From JAJRZX01 sp964407495 (GTDB lineage: Bacteria > Desulfobacterota > GWC2-55-46 > JADFVP01): a stretch of DNA of 46,902 nt. The DNA lies in the NCBI GenBank assembly GCA_964407495.1, contig CAYOVP010000013.1, positions 1 through 46,902 on the forward strand. Reading direction: 5' to 3'. The first letter of the stretch is position 1. Every line of letters begins with the position of its first letter. A program made the translations under genes and the position numbers. Under the pieces are notes generated by a model. That model saw only the letters and a list, made by a program, of their open reading frames with translations, ran no database searches and was not told the DNA's origin. Below, in pieces: positions 24,624 to 33,156 of this stretch.

Positions 24624-25409
24624 CTACCTTCCAAGGCTCAACTTCTTCGCACCAAGGACAAGACAAGTGCTGTCAGGGTAAGTAGTCTTTATGGGAGAGC
24701 CTGAGGCCAGCACCATGACAGTGCCTCCCTTGTCAAAGTAATAACCATGGCCAATGTCCAGGGAAAAGCCGACTGTGCCGCCACTTGTCCTGAGCGGGCT
24801 CGGGGCACTCGATGTGCGTATATCCACGACCTTGCCATCACTGGATACGAGAAAGGCGTCTATGTACAGGTCATACTTGCTGTTGCCCTTCCTGACCCCA
24901 CGGTCCTTTGGAAGCGGCGCAACATCAACGCTCCCCTTCAGGTGCATGTACGGAAGACCGTCAGAGTACTTTACAGAGGTGGTAAAGTGAAACTTCGTAA
25001 TGTCCACGGGAAGAACGGCGAAATCGTCTATGGGCCGGCCATACCCGCAGACGCTGATGTTGGAGACAAAGAGAGACCTGAGCATGGGTGTGTACCAGAC
25101 AGTGGAATTTACGAGTGCAAGGGGACTGGCGAGCCTCGCGTTGCGCTTGTACGTCTCCTTTACCACGCAGTCCTTCAGAAGTGTTCTGCTTTCGCCAGAG
25201 CCCCTCTTGCAGGATAAGTATATGTCATCAGGCACAGGGTTCACTGCGAGCCACTCTGATGCCGCCTCCTCGGCCTTGATACAATTACCTACGCTCCTTG
25301 ACATTGCCTTGGCGTTCCTCTTGCAATAATCCCTGATGGTGCCTGCCCCGGCCCCTGAGGAAAAACCAAAGAGCATGACAAGTACCATGACAAATAGTGT
25401 CTTTCTCAT
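24624..25409 (-). CDS. Secreted hypothetical protein
   Basis: 261 residues from ATG 25409 (GAGGTG upstream). A clear signal peptide, MRKTLFVMVLVMLFGFSSGAGA, precedes a mature part. Its first 70 residues are rich in Cys/Lys (DYCKRNAKAM, SVGNCIKAEEAASEW, LSCKRGSG, KDCVVKE), followed by a predicted beta-rich domain (KFHFTTSVKYSDGLPYMHLK) and a last cysteine near the C-terminus. I do not recognise a family. The paired cysteines suggest disulfides in the periplasm. Neighbours give no functional hint. Confidence 0.75.
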   Translation of the reverse strand: MRKTLFVMVLVMLFGFSSGAGAGTIRDYCKRNAKAMSRSVGNCIKAEEAASEWLAVNPVPDDIYLSCKRGSGESRTLLKDCVVKETYKRNARLASPLALVNSTVWYTPMLRSLFVSNISVCGYGRPIDDFAVLPVDITKFHFTTSVKYSDGLPYMHLKGSVDVAPLPKDRGVRKGNSKYDLYIDAFLVSSDGKVVDIRTSSAPSPLRTSGGTVGFSLDIGHGYYFDKGGTVMVLASGSPIKTTYPDSTCLVLGAKKLSLGR

Positions 25410-25461
25410 CTCACACCTCGCTTCTGGCTTGAATCCTCTATGACATGAATGATAAATACCC

Positions 25462-25899
25462 TCAATATCCCTTTGTCTCGATGCCCTCCGCGCGGAGAAG
25501 GGCCGCCGTAACACCCATGCCAGGACAGAGCCTTGCCCCCCTGTATATGAGACCAACACCGCAGGATGGGCTCTTTTCCTTGAGTACGGCCCTCCTGGCA
25601 CCCGTAATCCTTGCTATCCTGGCCACCTCCTCGGCGCCGCGTACATAGGCCGCGGTAACGTCCTTCCCATCTGTGTCCACTACCACAGCCCTGCCCCTCA
25701 GAACATCCTCGCCTGTCCCGCCCTCAATGAACGCAGGCTTGCGGGGAGTGGGCAGACCCCCCAGTTGCTCTGGGCATACAGGCACCAGGCAAGTACCTGC
25801 ATCATTCAGAGCCGCCTCGTCGTAGGCACCGCTTCCGTCATAACGGGTCCTCAGCCCAAGGATGCAGGCGCTTATGAGTACAGGCCCGATATTCATCAA
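25462..25899 (-). CDS. DUF523 family protein (TudS-like)
   Basis: 145 residues, standard for DUF523. Three conserved cysteines are present: C12 in SACILGLRTRYDG, C42 in PVCPEQLGGLPTPR and C113 in KSPSCG. In thiouracil desulfurases (TudS, DUF523) equivalent cysteines bind a [4Fe-4S] cluster that removes sulfur from thiobases. It lies 43 nt downstream of purN and is likely co-transcribed. Confidence 0.9.
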   Translation of the reverse strand: MMNIGPVLISACILGLRTRYDGSGAYDEAALNDAGTCLVPVCPEQLGGLPTPRKPAFIEGGTGEDVLRGRAVVVDTDGKDVTAAYVRGAEEVARIARITGARRAVLKEKSPSCGVGLIYRGARLCPGMGVTAALLRAEGIETKGY

Positions 25900-25942
25900 A
25901 ACCTTCCCCTGGTGGCGGTTTTGCCGTAACGCGCCCGGGCCT

Positions 25943-26617
25943 TCAACTTGCCCCGCCCAGTAGCCTCACAGGGGGGTTCTCGAGAACACTGCCTTCCAAG
26001 GCCATGTCCTGACCCCTTACTATAACCCTCCTGCCCTCTATCCTGAGCCTGCCCTTGGCAAATAGATCTATCGCCTGGGGCAGTATCCTGTGCTCTTCCC
26101 TGAGTACGCGCGCGGCAAGCGTCTCTGGAGTGTCAGTGCAGAGAACAGGTACAACGGCCTGGATGATGATGGGGCCGGTGTCGAGACCCTTGTCGACAAA
26201 GTGTACCGTGCAACCCGAAAACCTCACACCAGCCTCGATGACACGCTCGTGCACGTGGAGCCCCGTGAACGCCGGCAGTAGCGAAGGGTGGATGTTTATT
26301 ATCTTCCCTGCAAAGGCGTCCACAAAAGTTGGGCCCAGAACACGCATGAAACCCGCGAGCACCACGAGACCAACACCACGCTTCTGGAGTTCACTTCTTA
26401 TGGCCTCGTCAAACTCCTCGCGCCTCTCAAACCCTTTCTTGTCTATGACAAGGGCCTCTATGCCCTGTGCCCTGGCACGCTCAAGGGCCTTGGCCCCAGG
26501 CCTGTCAGAGATGACGAGGTCAAGAGATACACCCTCCAGGAGACCAGACTCAAGAGCATCTATCACGCACTGAAGATTCGTGCCCCGACCCGAGGCAAGT
26601 ACACCTATGCCAAGCAT
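25943..26617 (-). CDS. purN: Phosphoribosylglycinamide formyltransferase
   Basis: 224 residues. Substrate loop LASGRGTNLQ at the N-terminus, then LAGFMRVLGP, the catalytic INIHPSLLPAFTGLH with Asn/His, and DTGPII with the catalytic Asp. It transfers formyl from 10-formyl-THF to GAR in purine synthesis. GGGAGG lies before the ATG. purM is upstream on the same strand, separated by the repeat array and the N gap. Confidence 0.96.
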   Translation of the reverse strand: MLGIGVLASGRGTNLQCVIDALESGLLEGVSLDLVISDRPGAKALERARAQGIEALVIDKKGFERREEFDEAIRSELQKRGVGLVVLAGFMRVLGPTFVDAFAGKIINIHPSLLPAFTGLHVHERVIEAGVRFSGCTVHFVDKGLDTGPIIIQAVVPVLCTDTPETLAARVLREEHRILPQAIDLFAKGRLRIEGRRVIVRGQDMALEGSVLENPPVRLLGGAS

Positions 26618-26668
26618 GAGCCTCCCTGAAAAAAGTCTTATGAATCAAGAAAAACAAGAAAAAAACCA

Positions 26669-26960
26669 CCTTACTTTCTTTTGGAAAAAAGNNNNNNNNN
26701 NNNNNNNNNNNNNNNNNNNNNNNNNNNNNNNNNNNNNNNNNNNNNNNNNNNNNNNNNNNNNNNNNNNNNNNNNNNNNNNNNNNNNNNNNNNAAAGTAAGA
26801 CAAAGAAAACCAGTTTTAGCGCATACCTCTTCGATTCTGCCTGACTACCGCGGTCTGCCTGCCCCCGCGGCCCCTATGATAAAGAAAGTAAGACAAAGAA
26901 AACCAGTTTTAGCGCATACCTCTTCGATTCTGCCTGACTGCCGCGGTCTGCCTCTCCCAG
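26669..26960 (-). repeat. Tandem array of the hairpin repeat interrupted by the assembly gap
   Basis: Left of the N run the sequence stops inside a CTTACTTTCTTTTGGAAAA stem. Right of it resumes AAAGTAAGACAAAGAAAACC, as if one copy had been cut in two. From 26792 a unit of about 92 nt (GTTTTAGCGCATACCTC, TTCGATTCTGCCTGACT, CGCGGTCTGCC) is repeated again at 26884. Tandem copies are the probable cause of the gap. The array lies in the purN leader. Confidence 0.88.
26692..26791. other. Assembly gap, 100 N
   Basis: Exactly 100 undetermined bases, a conventional placeholder, located inside a tandem repeat. The true length is unknown. Confidence 0.99.
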
Positions 26961-26983
26961 GGCCGCTCTCGGCATAAACAGGA

Positions 26984-28051
26984 TTAGCAGAATAGCGGTG
27001 GACCCCAAAACTCCACGGCCTTGTCCTTCTTCTCCTTCCTCGCTATCTCGCCTATGACATAGGCGCTTTCACCGCTCTTCACGAGCGACTTCACGAGTCC
27101 AGGCGCCTCTCTCTTTCCTGTTATGAGGACATATCCAATGCCGCAGTTGAAGGTGCGAAGCATCTCTTCCTCTGCAACGCCACCGCCTTCCTGGATGAGA
27201 TGGAAGATGGGCGCCACTGGCCAGGTCCCACGCTCTATGACGGCCTTTACACCGGGCGGCAGGGCCCTGGGGATGTTCTCCGGAAAACCACCGCCTGTGA
27301 GATGGGCCATGCCCTTGATACGGTGCCTGGCAAGGGCCTCGAGCACAGACCTTACGTATATCCTCGTGGGCTCGAGGAGCACGCTGCCAAGCCTGCGGCG
27401 GCCAAGGCCGGGAGCCCTTTTCTTTACGTCCAGGCCCAGTACCTCGAAGAGGACCTTTCTTGCAAGGGAGAAGCCGTTGCTGTGAAGGCCGCTGCTCTTG
27501 AGGCCTATGATTACGTCGCCGGCCTTTATAGAAGTACCGTCGATTATCTTCTTTTTATCGACAACGCCCACAGCAAAGCCCGCAAGGTCGAACTCCCCAG
27601 GTCTGTACAACCCGGGCATCTCTGCGGTCTCGCCCCCTACGAGGGCACAGCCGGCCTCACTGCAACCTTCGGCAATACCCTTTATGATGCGTGCCGCCTC
27701 TTTGGAACTGAGTTGTCCGGTGGCAAAATAATCAAGAAAAAAAAGAGGTTCAGCGCCACAGGTGAGAATATCGTTTACATTCATGGCCACAAGGTCCTTG
27801 CCCACTGTGCCCATAGACCCGGTCATGAAGGCAACGAGCAGTTTCGTGCCCACGCCGTCTGTGGACGAGACGAGAACCGGCGATTTCAAGCCCCTGAAGG
27901 AGGCATTGAAGAGCGCACCAAAGCCTCCCGGCCCTCCCAGCACCTCGGGACGCATGGTCTTTTGTATGGCAGGGGAGATGAGCCTCACGAGCCTCTGCCC
28001 CTCACGGATATCAACGCCCGCTCCCTTGTAGGTGAGTCCTCTTTTTTTCAT
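26984..28051 (-). CDS. purM: Phosphoribosylformylglycinamidine cyclo-ligase
   Basis: 355 residues from ATG 28051 (KKRGLTYKGAGVDI). It carries the family motifs SSTDGVGTKLLVA, DLVAMNVNDI, GCALVGGETAEMPG, GLKSSGLHSNGFSL and HLTGGGFPENIPR. It closes the imidazole ring of AIR in purine synthesis. An upstream in-frame stretch to 28156 overlaps the surE promoter region and is not expected to be coding. Confidence 0.96.
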   Translation of the reverse strand: MKKRGLTYKGAGVDIREGQRLVRLISPAIQKTMRPEVLGGPGGFGALFNASFRGLKSPVLVSSTDGVGTKLLVAFMTGSMGTVGKDLVAMNVNDILTCGAEPLFFLDYFATGQLSSKEAARIIKGIAEGCSEAGCALVGGETAEMPGLYRPGEFDLAGFAVGVVDKKKIIDGTSIKAGDVIIGLKSSGLHSNGFSLARKVLFEVLGLDVKKRAPGLGRRRLGSVLLEPTRIYVRSVLEALARHRIKGMAHLTGGGFPENIPRALPPGVKAVIERGTWPVAPIFHLIQEGGGVAEEEMLRTFNCGIGYVLITGKREAPGLVKSLVKSGESAYVIGEIARKEKKDKAVEFWGPPLFC

Positions 28052-28137
28052 TGTGGCAATAGAATAATGCAAGAGAGGCCTAAAGTCAACAGAGCCGGAC
28101 TTCTGCACGTCCAAAAAAGATAACGGCGGAATAAAGA

Positions 28138-28166
28138 TTGAATTACTTGGCCCCATACATTATAAA
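28138..28166 (+). promoter_or_regulatory. Promoter of surE-pcm
   Basis: TTGAAT (28138-28143) and TATAAA (28161-28166) are 17 nt apart, 34 nt before the surE start, between divergent purM and surE. Confidence 0.7.
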
Positions 28167-28199
28167 TATAGGTTATCGAAAAGAATCTACCGGGGCGTA

Positions 28200-28943
28200 A
28201 TGGGCAAGAAACTCATACTGATTTCCAATGATGACGGCATTCATTCTCCAGGGCTCAGGGCCCTTGCGGATGTTGCCGCAGGGTATGGCGAGGTATTTGT
28301 CGTGGCCCCGGACAGGGAGAGGAGCGCGGCGAGTCACTCACTCACCCTGCACCGCCCGCTCCGCGTCACGGAGGCAGGGCCAAGGGAGTTTGCCATCGAT
28401 GGCACGCCAACGGACTGCGTAACCCTTGCCGTCAACTCCATCCTCTCCCGCATGCCCGATGTGGTCCTCTCTGGTATAAACATGGGGACAAACCTTGGCG
28501 AGGACGTGCTCTACTCCGGCACGGTCTCGGCGGCAATGGAGGGGACCATGCTTGGCATACCCTCTGTTGCCATCTCCCTTGGCGCACCAAAGAAGACATC
28601 CCTTGGTACTGCCGCAGAGTGTTCAGCGCATATACTTGAGAAGGTCCTTGAAGAGGGCCTACCGCCCGATACCCTCCTCAATGTGAATGTGCCGGGTGGG
28701 GTGGAGATAAGGGGGTACAGGGTAACGCACCTTGGCAAGCGTTTTTTTACGGATGTGGTCATCGAGAAGACAGACCCAAGGGGCAAGAAGTACTTCTGGA
28801 TAGGGGGCGAGATGGCGCGCTGGGAGGGCGGCGAGGACTCGGATTTCCAGGCCATGGAAGACGGCTTCGTCTCCATCACGCCGCTTCACTTCGACCTTAC
28901 CAATTATTCATCCATGGAGAAGATAGGAAAGTGGAATCTCTGA
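28200..28943 (+). CDS. surE: 5'/3'-nucleotidase SurE
   Basis: 247 residues with the SurE metal and phosphate residues in ISNDDGIHSPG, VVAPDRERSAASHS, SGINMGTNLGEDVLYSGTV and VNVPG. It dephosphorylates nucleoside monophosphates and is classically paired with pcm, which follows here after 34 nt. Confidence 0.96.
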   Translation: MGKKLILISNDDGIHSPGLRALADVAAGYGEVFVVAPDRERSAASHSLTLHRPLRVTEAGPREFAIDGTPTDCVTLAVNSILSRMPDVVLSGINMGTNLGEDVLYSGTVSAAMEGTMLGIPSVAISLGAPKKTSLGTAAECSAHILEKVLEEGLPPDTLLNVNVPGGVEIRGYRVTHLGKRFFTDVVIEKTDPRGKKYFWIGGEMARWEGGEDSDFQAMEDGFVSITPLHFDLTNYSSMEKIGKWNL

Positions 28944-28977
28944 TCAAGGGGGCGTGGCAGAGTAGCGGGGTATTGTC

Positions 28978-29658
28978 GTGGTAAACCCCAGGGGCATACG
29001 TGTAAGAAGGCGCGACAAGTACGCCATATCCCGCACACGCATGGTGGAAGACCAGATAAGGGCCAGGGGGATAACAGACAGCCGTGTCCTGAAGGCAATG
29101 ACTATTGTTCCGCGCCACCTCTTCGTGGAAGAAGGTCTCGCGGCCCGGGCCTATGGGGACTATGCCCTTCCCATAGGTGAGAAGCAGACTATATCTCAGC
29201 CCTACATAGTGGCCTTCATGGTAGAGAAACTGGAACTCAAGGGCAAGGAGAAGGTCCTGGAGATAGGATCAGGCTCGGGGTACCAGAGCGCCGTTCTATC
29301 GCTTCTTGCCGAGAGGGTCTTCTGTATCGAGCGTATAGCGAAGATAGCCTCGCGGGCGCGCAGGGTTCTCGATGGCCTTCATTGCGCAAACGTGGTCATA
29401 AGAGTAGGGGATGGTACGCTGGGGTGGCCCGAGGAGGCGCCCTTCGATGCCATCATCGTGGGGGCCGCGGGGCCGCGTGTACCAGAGGCGCTCCTTGGCC
29501 AGCTCCGTCCGGGCGGAAGGCTCGTCATGCCTGTGGGGCCATCGGACGATATCCAGCATATAGTGCGTGTACGAAGGACCGGAAGGGGCTTTGAACAAGA
29601 GGTCCTTCTGCCCTGCAGGTTCGTAAGACTCGTTGGCAAGGAGGGCTGGAAGGGATAG
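28978..29658 (+). CDS. pcm: Protein-L-isoaspartate O-methyltransferase
   Basis: 226 residues, starting at GTG 28978. The SAM-binding motif VLEIGSGSGYQSAVL, the N-terminal MVEDQIRARGI and the FDAIIVGAAGPRVPEALL segment identify it. It methylates isoaspartyl residues to start repair of aged proteins. Operon with surE. Confidence 0.95.
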   Translation: MVNPRGIRVRRRDKYAISRTRMVEDQIRARGITDSRVLKAMTIVPRHLFVEEGLAARAYGDYALPIGEKQTISQPYIVAFMVEKLELKGKEKVLEIGSGSGYQSAVLSLLAERVFCIERIAKIASRARRVLDGLHCANVVIRVGDGTLGWPEEAPFDAIIVGAAGPRVPEALLGQLRPGGRLVMPVGPSDDIQHIVRVRRTGRGFEQEVLLPCRFVRLVGKEGWKG

Positions 29659-29853
29659 TTTCCGGGGCAGGGCAGGGCCGTTCATACCCCGATGGGCTTG
29701 GGCCTGCCTGTGAGACTGTTTCAATGGCGGTGACCTTTAGCAAACACCATTATTAAGTGTTTCACTTTCTTTTCTCAGGTATCGTGGGTGATAGGCTGGC
29801 CACGAGTGTCGTAGGGTAAGAGTTTCTATGCGCAAAAAAGGGTTTTCTTTGCT

Positions 29854-29881
29854 CCACTTTCTTTTTTCCAAAAGAAAGTGG
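29854..29881 (+). repeat. Hairpin repeat, CCAC class, in the leader of the YqaA-like gene
   Basis: A perfect CCACTTTCTTTT / AAAAGAAAGTGG stem with loop TTCC. Upstream is GCGCAAAAAAGGGTTTTC. It ends 75 nt before the ATG at 29956. A short GCGGCCTTGGGCCGC hairpin lies between them. Confidence 0.9.
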
Positions 29882-29955
29882 AGAGAAATGGAATGCAAGT
29901 TTCTTGAACGCGGCCTTGGGCCGCTTATTTTGATTTTGTTTTTCAGGAGTTTCTG

Positions 29956-30537
29956 ATGATACGTCGTCTTTACGACTGGGTTCTGAGTTGGGCTCACAGC
30001 CCCTATGGTGCTCTGGCCTTGTTTGTCCTGGCCTTTGCAGAGTCTTCTTTCTTTCCCATACCACCTGATGTCCTTCTCATTGCCCTTGCCCTCTCCATTC
30101 CCGCGCGTTCGCTCTACTTCGCTCTCATTGCCTCGGTGGGTTCGGTGCTCGGAGGTGCCTTTGGGTATGTCATAGGTCTGTATTTCATGGAGTTCATTGG
30201 TTCGCATATCATGGAACTATACGGGCTTACGGAGAAATACGCCTATATACAGGGCCTTTACAGGCAGTACGACGCATGGGCAGTGGCGATAGCGGGTTTT
30301 ACTCCCATACCATACAAGGTCTTTACCATTACGGCAGGCGCCTTCAGGATAAACTTCATTGTCTTCATGGCGGCGTCCTTTCTCAGCCGTTCGGCGCGGT
30401 TTTTTATCATTGCGCTCCTTATAAGAAGGTATGGCGCGCCCATACGTCTTTTCATAGAAAAATACTTCAATATACTGACGCTTGTCTTTGTTATTCTCCT
30501 GGCAGGCGGTTTTGTTCTCATAAAATTGGTCTTGTAG
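29956..30537 (+). CDS. YqaA/DedA-like membrane protein (SNARE-associated family)
   Basis: 193 residues with about five hydrophobic segments. The conserved FAESSFFPIPPDVLL and the re-entrant FTPIPYKVFTITAGAF motif place it in the YqaA branch of the DedA/SNARE-associated (VTT) superfamily, which is linked to membrane lipid transport and homeostasis. Shine-Dalgarno AGGAG. Confidence 0.9.
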   Translation: MIRRLYDWVLSWAHSPYGALALFVLAFAESSFFPIPPDVLLIALALSIPARSLYFALIASVGSVLGGAFGYVIGLYFMEFIGSHIMELYGLTEKYAYIQGLYRQYDAWAVAIAGFTPIPYKVFTITAGAFRINFIVFMAASFLSRSARFFIIALLIRRYGAPIRLFIEKYFNILTLVFVILLAGGFVLIKLVL

Positions 30538-30562
30538 TATTTAGAGGGTTGGAGTAGGAAGG

Positions 30563-31039
30563 ATGTGGAAGGGCAGACCCCTTGTGGGGGTCATAGGAGC
30601 AGGTGAGTGCGGCGTAGAGGTCATGGCCCTTGCGCGCGAGGTTGGAAGGCTCGTCGGGCGTTCGGGGTTTGGCGTAGTGAACGGCGGTCTTGGAGGCGTA
30701 ATGGAGGCCTCGGCAGAGGGTTGCAGGGAAGAAGGAGGGCTTACGCTGGGTATACTGCCAGGGCTTGACGCGCGGGATGCCAATCCGTATATTGAGGTTG
30801 CCGTGCCGACAGGTCTCGGGGAGATGCGCAATCTCCTCGTGGTGCGCGCCTCGGGCGTACTCATAGCAGTGGGCGGGGCCCTCGGCACGCTCTCGGAGAT
30901 GGCCCTTGGGCTAAAGGCGGGAAAGACGGTCATAAGTCTGGGGTCCTGGGATTTCAGCGACGAGGTGGTAAGTGCCGCTACCGCGGCGGAGGCGGTCTCG
31001 CTGGCCCTGAAGGCCCTTGAGACCGAGTCTACGCAGTGA
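30563..31039 (+). CDS. LOG-like Rossmann protein (TIGR00725 type)
   Basis: 158 residues. GVIGAGECG, a FGVVNGGLGGVMEAS segment and GGALGTLSEMALGLKAGKTV match the TIGR00725/lysine-decarboxylase-like family, related to LOG phosphoribohydrolases. The usual PGGxGTxxE signature appears as VGGALGTLSE. The substrate is unknown. The stop overlaps the next gene. Confidence 0.88.
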   Translation: MWKGRPLVGVIGAGECGVEVMALAREVGRLVGRSGFGVVNGGLGGVMEASAEGCREEGGLTLGILPGLDARDANPYIEVAVPTGLGEMRNLLVVRASGVLIAVGGALGTLSEMALGLKAGKTVISLGSWDFSDEVVSAATAAEAVSLALKALETESTQ

Positions 31040-31761
31040 TGGGCCTTGTCGTAAGAGCGAGGAAGTCTTGGGCGTTGAGCCTGAGTCGGGCCGGCAGTGT
31101 CTTCATCTACGCGGCCCTTGCCTTCATGGTCTCGTCATGCCTCGGCGGGGGTGTGTACCACAGGGTGAGGCGCGGCGAGACTCTCTGGCGCATTGCCCAT
31201 ACATACGAGGTGCCCATGGACCGTATCATCCGGGTCAACCATATAAAGGACCCTACGGATATCCGTGCCGGCACGAGGCTGTACATACCCGGCGCAAGGC
31301 ACCAGAAGAGGGTTCCGCCGGCAGAGATGACTGCGGGAAAGACTCCTGCAGGGGACGCCGGGAAAGACAGGCACTCCAGGGCGTGGAGAGATGGCTTTGT
31401 CTGGCCTGTACGGGGGAGGATACTGAGGCGTTTTGGCACGGAGAATGGCATACGGAACGAGGGCATAGACATTGCGGCATCGATGAACACACCCGTTCGG
31501 GCCGCAAGGGACGGAGAGGTGGTGTATGTGGCCGAGTCTTTCAAGACATACGGCAAGATCATCATCCTGAAGCATGACCACAATATATATACAGTATATG
31601 CGAATAACAGGACCAATGAGGTGAGAAAGGGCGAGAGGGTGAGAAGGGGTGATGTGATAGCCAGGGCCGGCGCAGGCACGGGTGACGATGTCTTCCTCCA
31701 CTTCGAGGTGCGTGAAGGAAAACGCCCGGTGGACCCGCTCTATTTTCTGGCCCCTCATTAG
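31039..31761 (+). CDS. LysM-LytM lipoprotein, probably an amidase activator (NlpD/EnvC-like)
   Basis: 240 residues. Lipoprotein signal with lipobox VSSC, LysM domain (YHRVRRGETLWRIAHTYEV), a basic linker and a LytM/M23 domain (FVWPVRGRILRRFG...). The metal ligands are altered: the usual H of H-x-GIDI is N (RNEGIDIA), and HLHFEVR is FLHFEVR. So it is likely inactive as a peptidase and, like NlpD and EnvC, may activate cell-division amidases. GTG 31036 is an alternative start. Confidence 0.88.
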   Translation: MGLVVRARKSWALSLSRAGSVFIYAALAFMVSSCLGGGVYHRVRRGETLWRIAHTYEVPMDRIIRVNHIKDPTDIRAGTRLYIPGARHQKRVPPAEMTAGKTPAGDAGKDRHSRAWRDGFVWPVRGRILRRFGTENGIRNEGIDIAASMNTPVRAARDGEVVYVAESFKTYGKIIILKHDHNIYTVYANNRTNEVRKGERVRRGDVIARAGAGTGDDVFLHFEVREGKRPVDPLYFLAPH

Positions 31762-31795
31762 GATCTTGAAAAACAAGAGAAGGAGAGCAGAGAAG

Positions 31796-32311
31796 ATGGA
31801 AAGATTGAAAAAGGCCATAAGGAACATACCCGACTTTCCCAAAAAAGGCATACTCTTCAAGGATATTACGACCCTATGCAAGGATGCCGAGTGCTTTCAG
31901 CGCACTGTCGACCTCCTTGGGCACCGCTACATAGGCCGTAATATCGACCTCGTGGTGGGTGTCGAGGCACGGGGTTTTGTCATAGGCGCGGCCCTGGCCT
32001 ATAAACTCGGCGCAGGCGTTGTCCTCGTCAGAAAACCGGGTAAACTCCCGCACAAGACGCACAGCGCGACCTACAGCCTCGAGTACGGCGAGGACACACT
32101 GGAGATACATCAGGATGCCATTGAAAAGGGACAGAACGTGGTCATTGCCGATGACTTGCTCGCTACGGGCGGAACCGCAGGGGCTGTGGCCGACCTCGTA
32201 CGAAAGATGGGCGGCAATATCGTGGAGTGCGCCTTCATAATAGAACTCGAGGAACTAAAAGGCAGAGAAAAACTCGGCAACAGCCCGGTCTTCTCGCTTC
32301 TCAAGTACTGA
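31796..32311 (+). CDS. apt: Adenine phosphoribosyltransferase
   Basis: 171 residues from ATG 31796 (AGGAG upstream). Motifs IRNIPDFPKKGILFKDITTL, GVEARGFVIGAALAYKLG, VRKPGKLP and the PRPP loop VIADDLLATGGTAG identify purine salvage Apt. It is probably the last gene of the surE-to-apt run. Confidence 0.97.
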   Translation: MERLKKAIRNIPDFPKKGILFKDITTLCKDAECFQRTVDLLGHRYIGRNIDLVVGVEARGFVIGAALAYKLGAGVVLVRKPGKLPHKTHSATYSLEYGEDTLEIHQDAIEKGQNVVIADDLLATGGTAGAVADLVRKMGGNIVECAFIIELEELKGREKLGNSPVFSLLKY

Positions 32312-32320
32312 TAAACAAAT

Positions 32321-32348
32321 CCACTTTCTTTTGGGAAAAAGAAAGTGG
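32321..32348 (-). repeat. Hairpin repeat, CCAC class, just after apt
   Basis: CCACTTTCTTTTGGG and AAAAAGAAAGTGG form a stem, followed by AGCAAAGAAAACCGGTTTTTGCGC. The A-rich strand is on plus, 10 nt after the apt stop. Confidence 0.9.
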
Positions 32349-32441
32349 AGCAAAGAAAACCGGTTTTTGCGCAGAGGGCCTTTAACTCACGTACACAGGG
32401 GGCCTGCCTGTATCACGGAGATAGTCAAGAAAATAAATACG

Positions 32442-32474
32442 AAAAAAGGCCTTCCCAGAGGGAAGGCCTTTTGT
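32442..32474 (+). terminator. Intrinsic terminator after apt
   Basis: AAAAAAGGCCTTCCC and GGGAAGGCCTTTT pair around AGA. The A tract on one side and T tract on the other allow use in both directions. Confidence 0.85.
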
Positions 32475-32499
32475 GTAGTCCTGTAATATTCTCACGTAA

Positions 32500-32710
32500 G
32501 ATTTTGTGCCCGCCCCCTGTACCCATGCCCCTCATTGACGCCATTGCTCAGCCTGTTGCCCCTCTATCCCCTGTCGCCCCCTTTTGCCCCCTCTATCCCC
32601 TGTCACCCCCTCTGCCCCTCTGCCCAATTGAATAGCCCCACAAGACCTCTATGGCCCAATAGCCCCATTTCCCTTCTTGCCCCGCTGCCCCGGTTGCTGG
32701 TTCCTTTTAG
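32500..32710. other. C/T-rich low-complexity intergenic stretch
   Basis: The plus strand is dominated by CCCCTCTATCCCCTGTC-like runs, repeated with variations (CGCCCCC, ACCCCC, TGCCCC). No reading frame looks coding. The complementary strand is a G-rich tract with several GGGG runs. Together with the hairpin and terminator it fills the gap 32312-32755. Confidence 0.75.
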
Positions 32711-32755
32711 CACCGGCCTTGTTTCAGTTGGTCCTCATGGCCCCGTTGGGAGGGG

Positions 32756-33034
32756 TTACTTGAGGAACTGGAGGCCCATTTTAAACTTGTTGTTTACGGC
32801 CTTGGCCCAGCGGACCTCGGCTATACAGGGGACCTGGACGTCGGTGTACTTGAGGTCCATCCAGATGGTGATGACTCTACCGGGGTCGAGTATTTTCTCG
32901 CATTTAATGCAGGCCCCTGCGGGACTTACGTTCACGAGTTCCGCGTCTACGGGCTCGGTCTCCTGGTTGAAGGTATTCACCTCGAACCAGCTCGCATGTT
33001 GCACCGGCATTCTCGGGTAGCCTCTGTCAAGCAC
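32756..33034 (-). CDS. Small PilZ-domain protein
   Basis: 92 residues from GTG 33034, preceded by GGAGG at 8 nt. The c-di-GMP motif is present: R-x3-R (RGYPR, residues 4-8) and N-x-S-x2-G (NVSPAGA). The rest is the PilZ barrel (VPCIAEVRWA, KFKMGLQF). Likely a single-domain c-di-GMP sensor; its partner is unknown. Confidence 0.85.
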   Translation of the reverse strand: MLDRGYPRMPVQHASWFEVNTFNQETEPVDAELVNVSPAGACIKCEKILDPGRVITIWMDLKYTDVQVPCIAEVRWAKAVNNKFKMGLQFLK

Positions 33035-33156
33035 TGTTAACCTCCGATGTTTAACTCTTTATATATCAATAGGGGTTTAATGTCAATCCCCCATTGGGGG
33101 GAGAGTGTGTTTTTTTTGTAAAAAAGTGGGGGCGTGATGAAAATTGTTCATCCGGT

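Noticed and set aside
26580..26977. Frames spanning the N run
   Set aside because: They consist of X residues and repeat sequence; the reading is an artefact of the gap.
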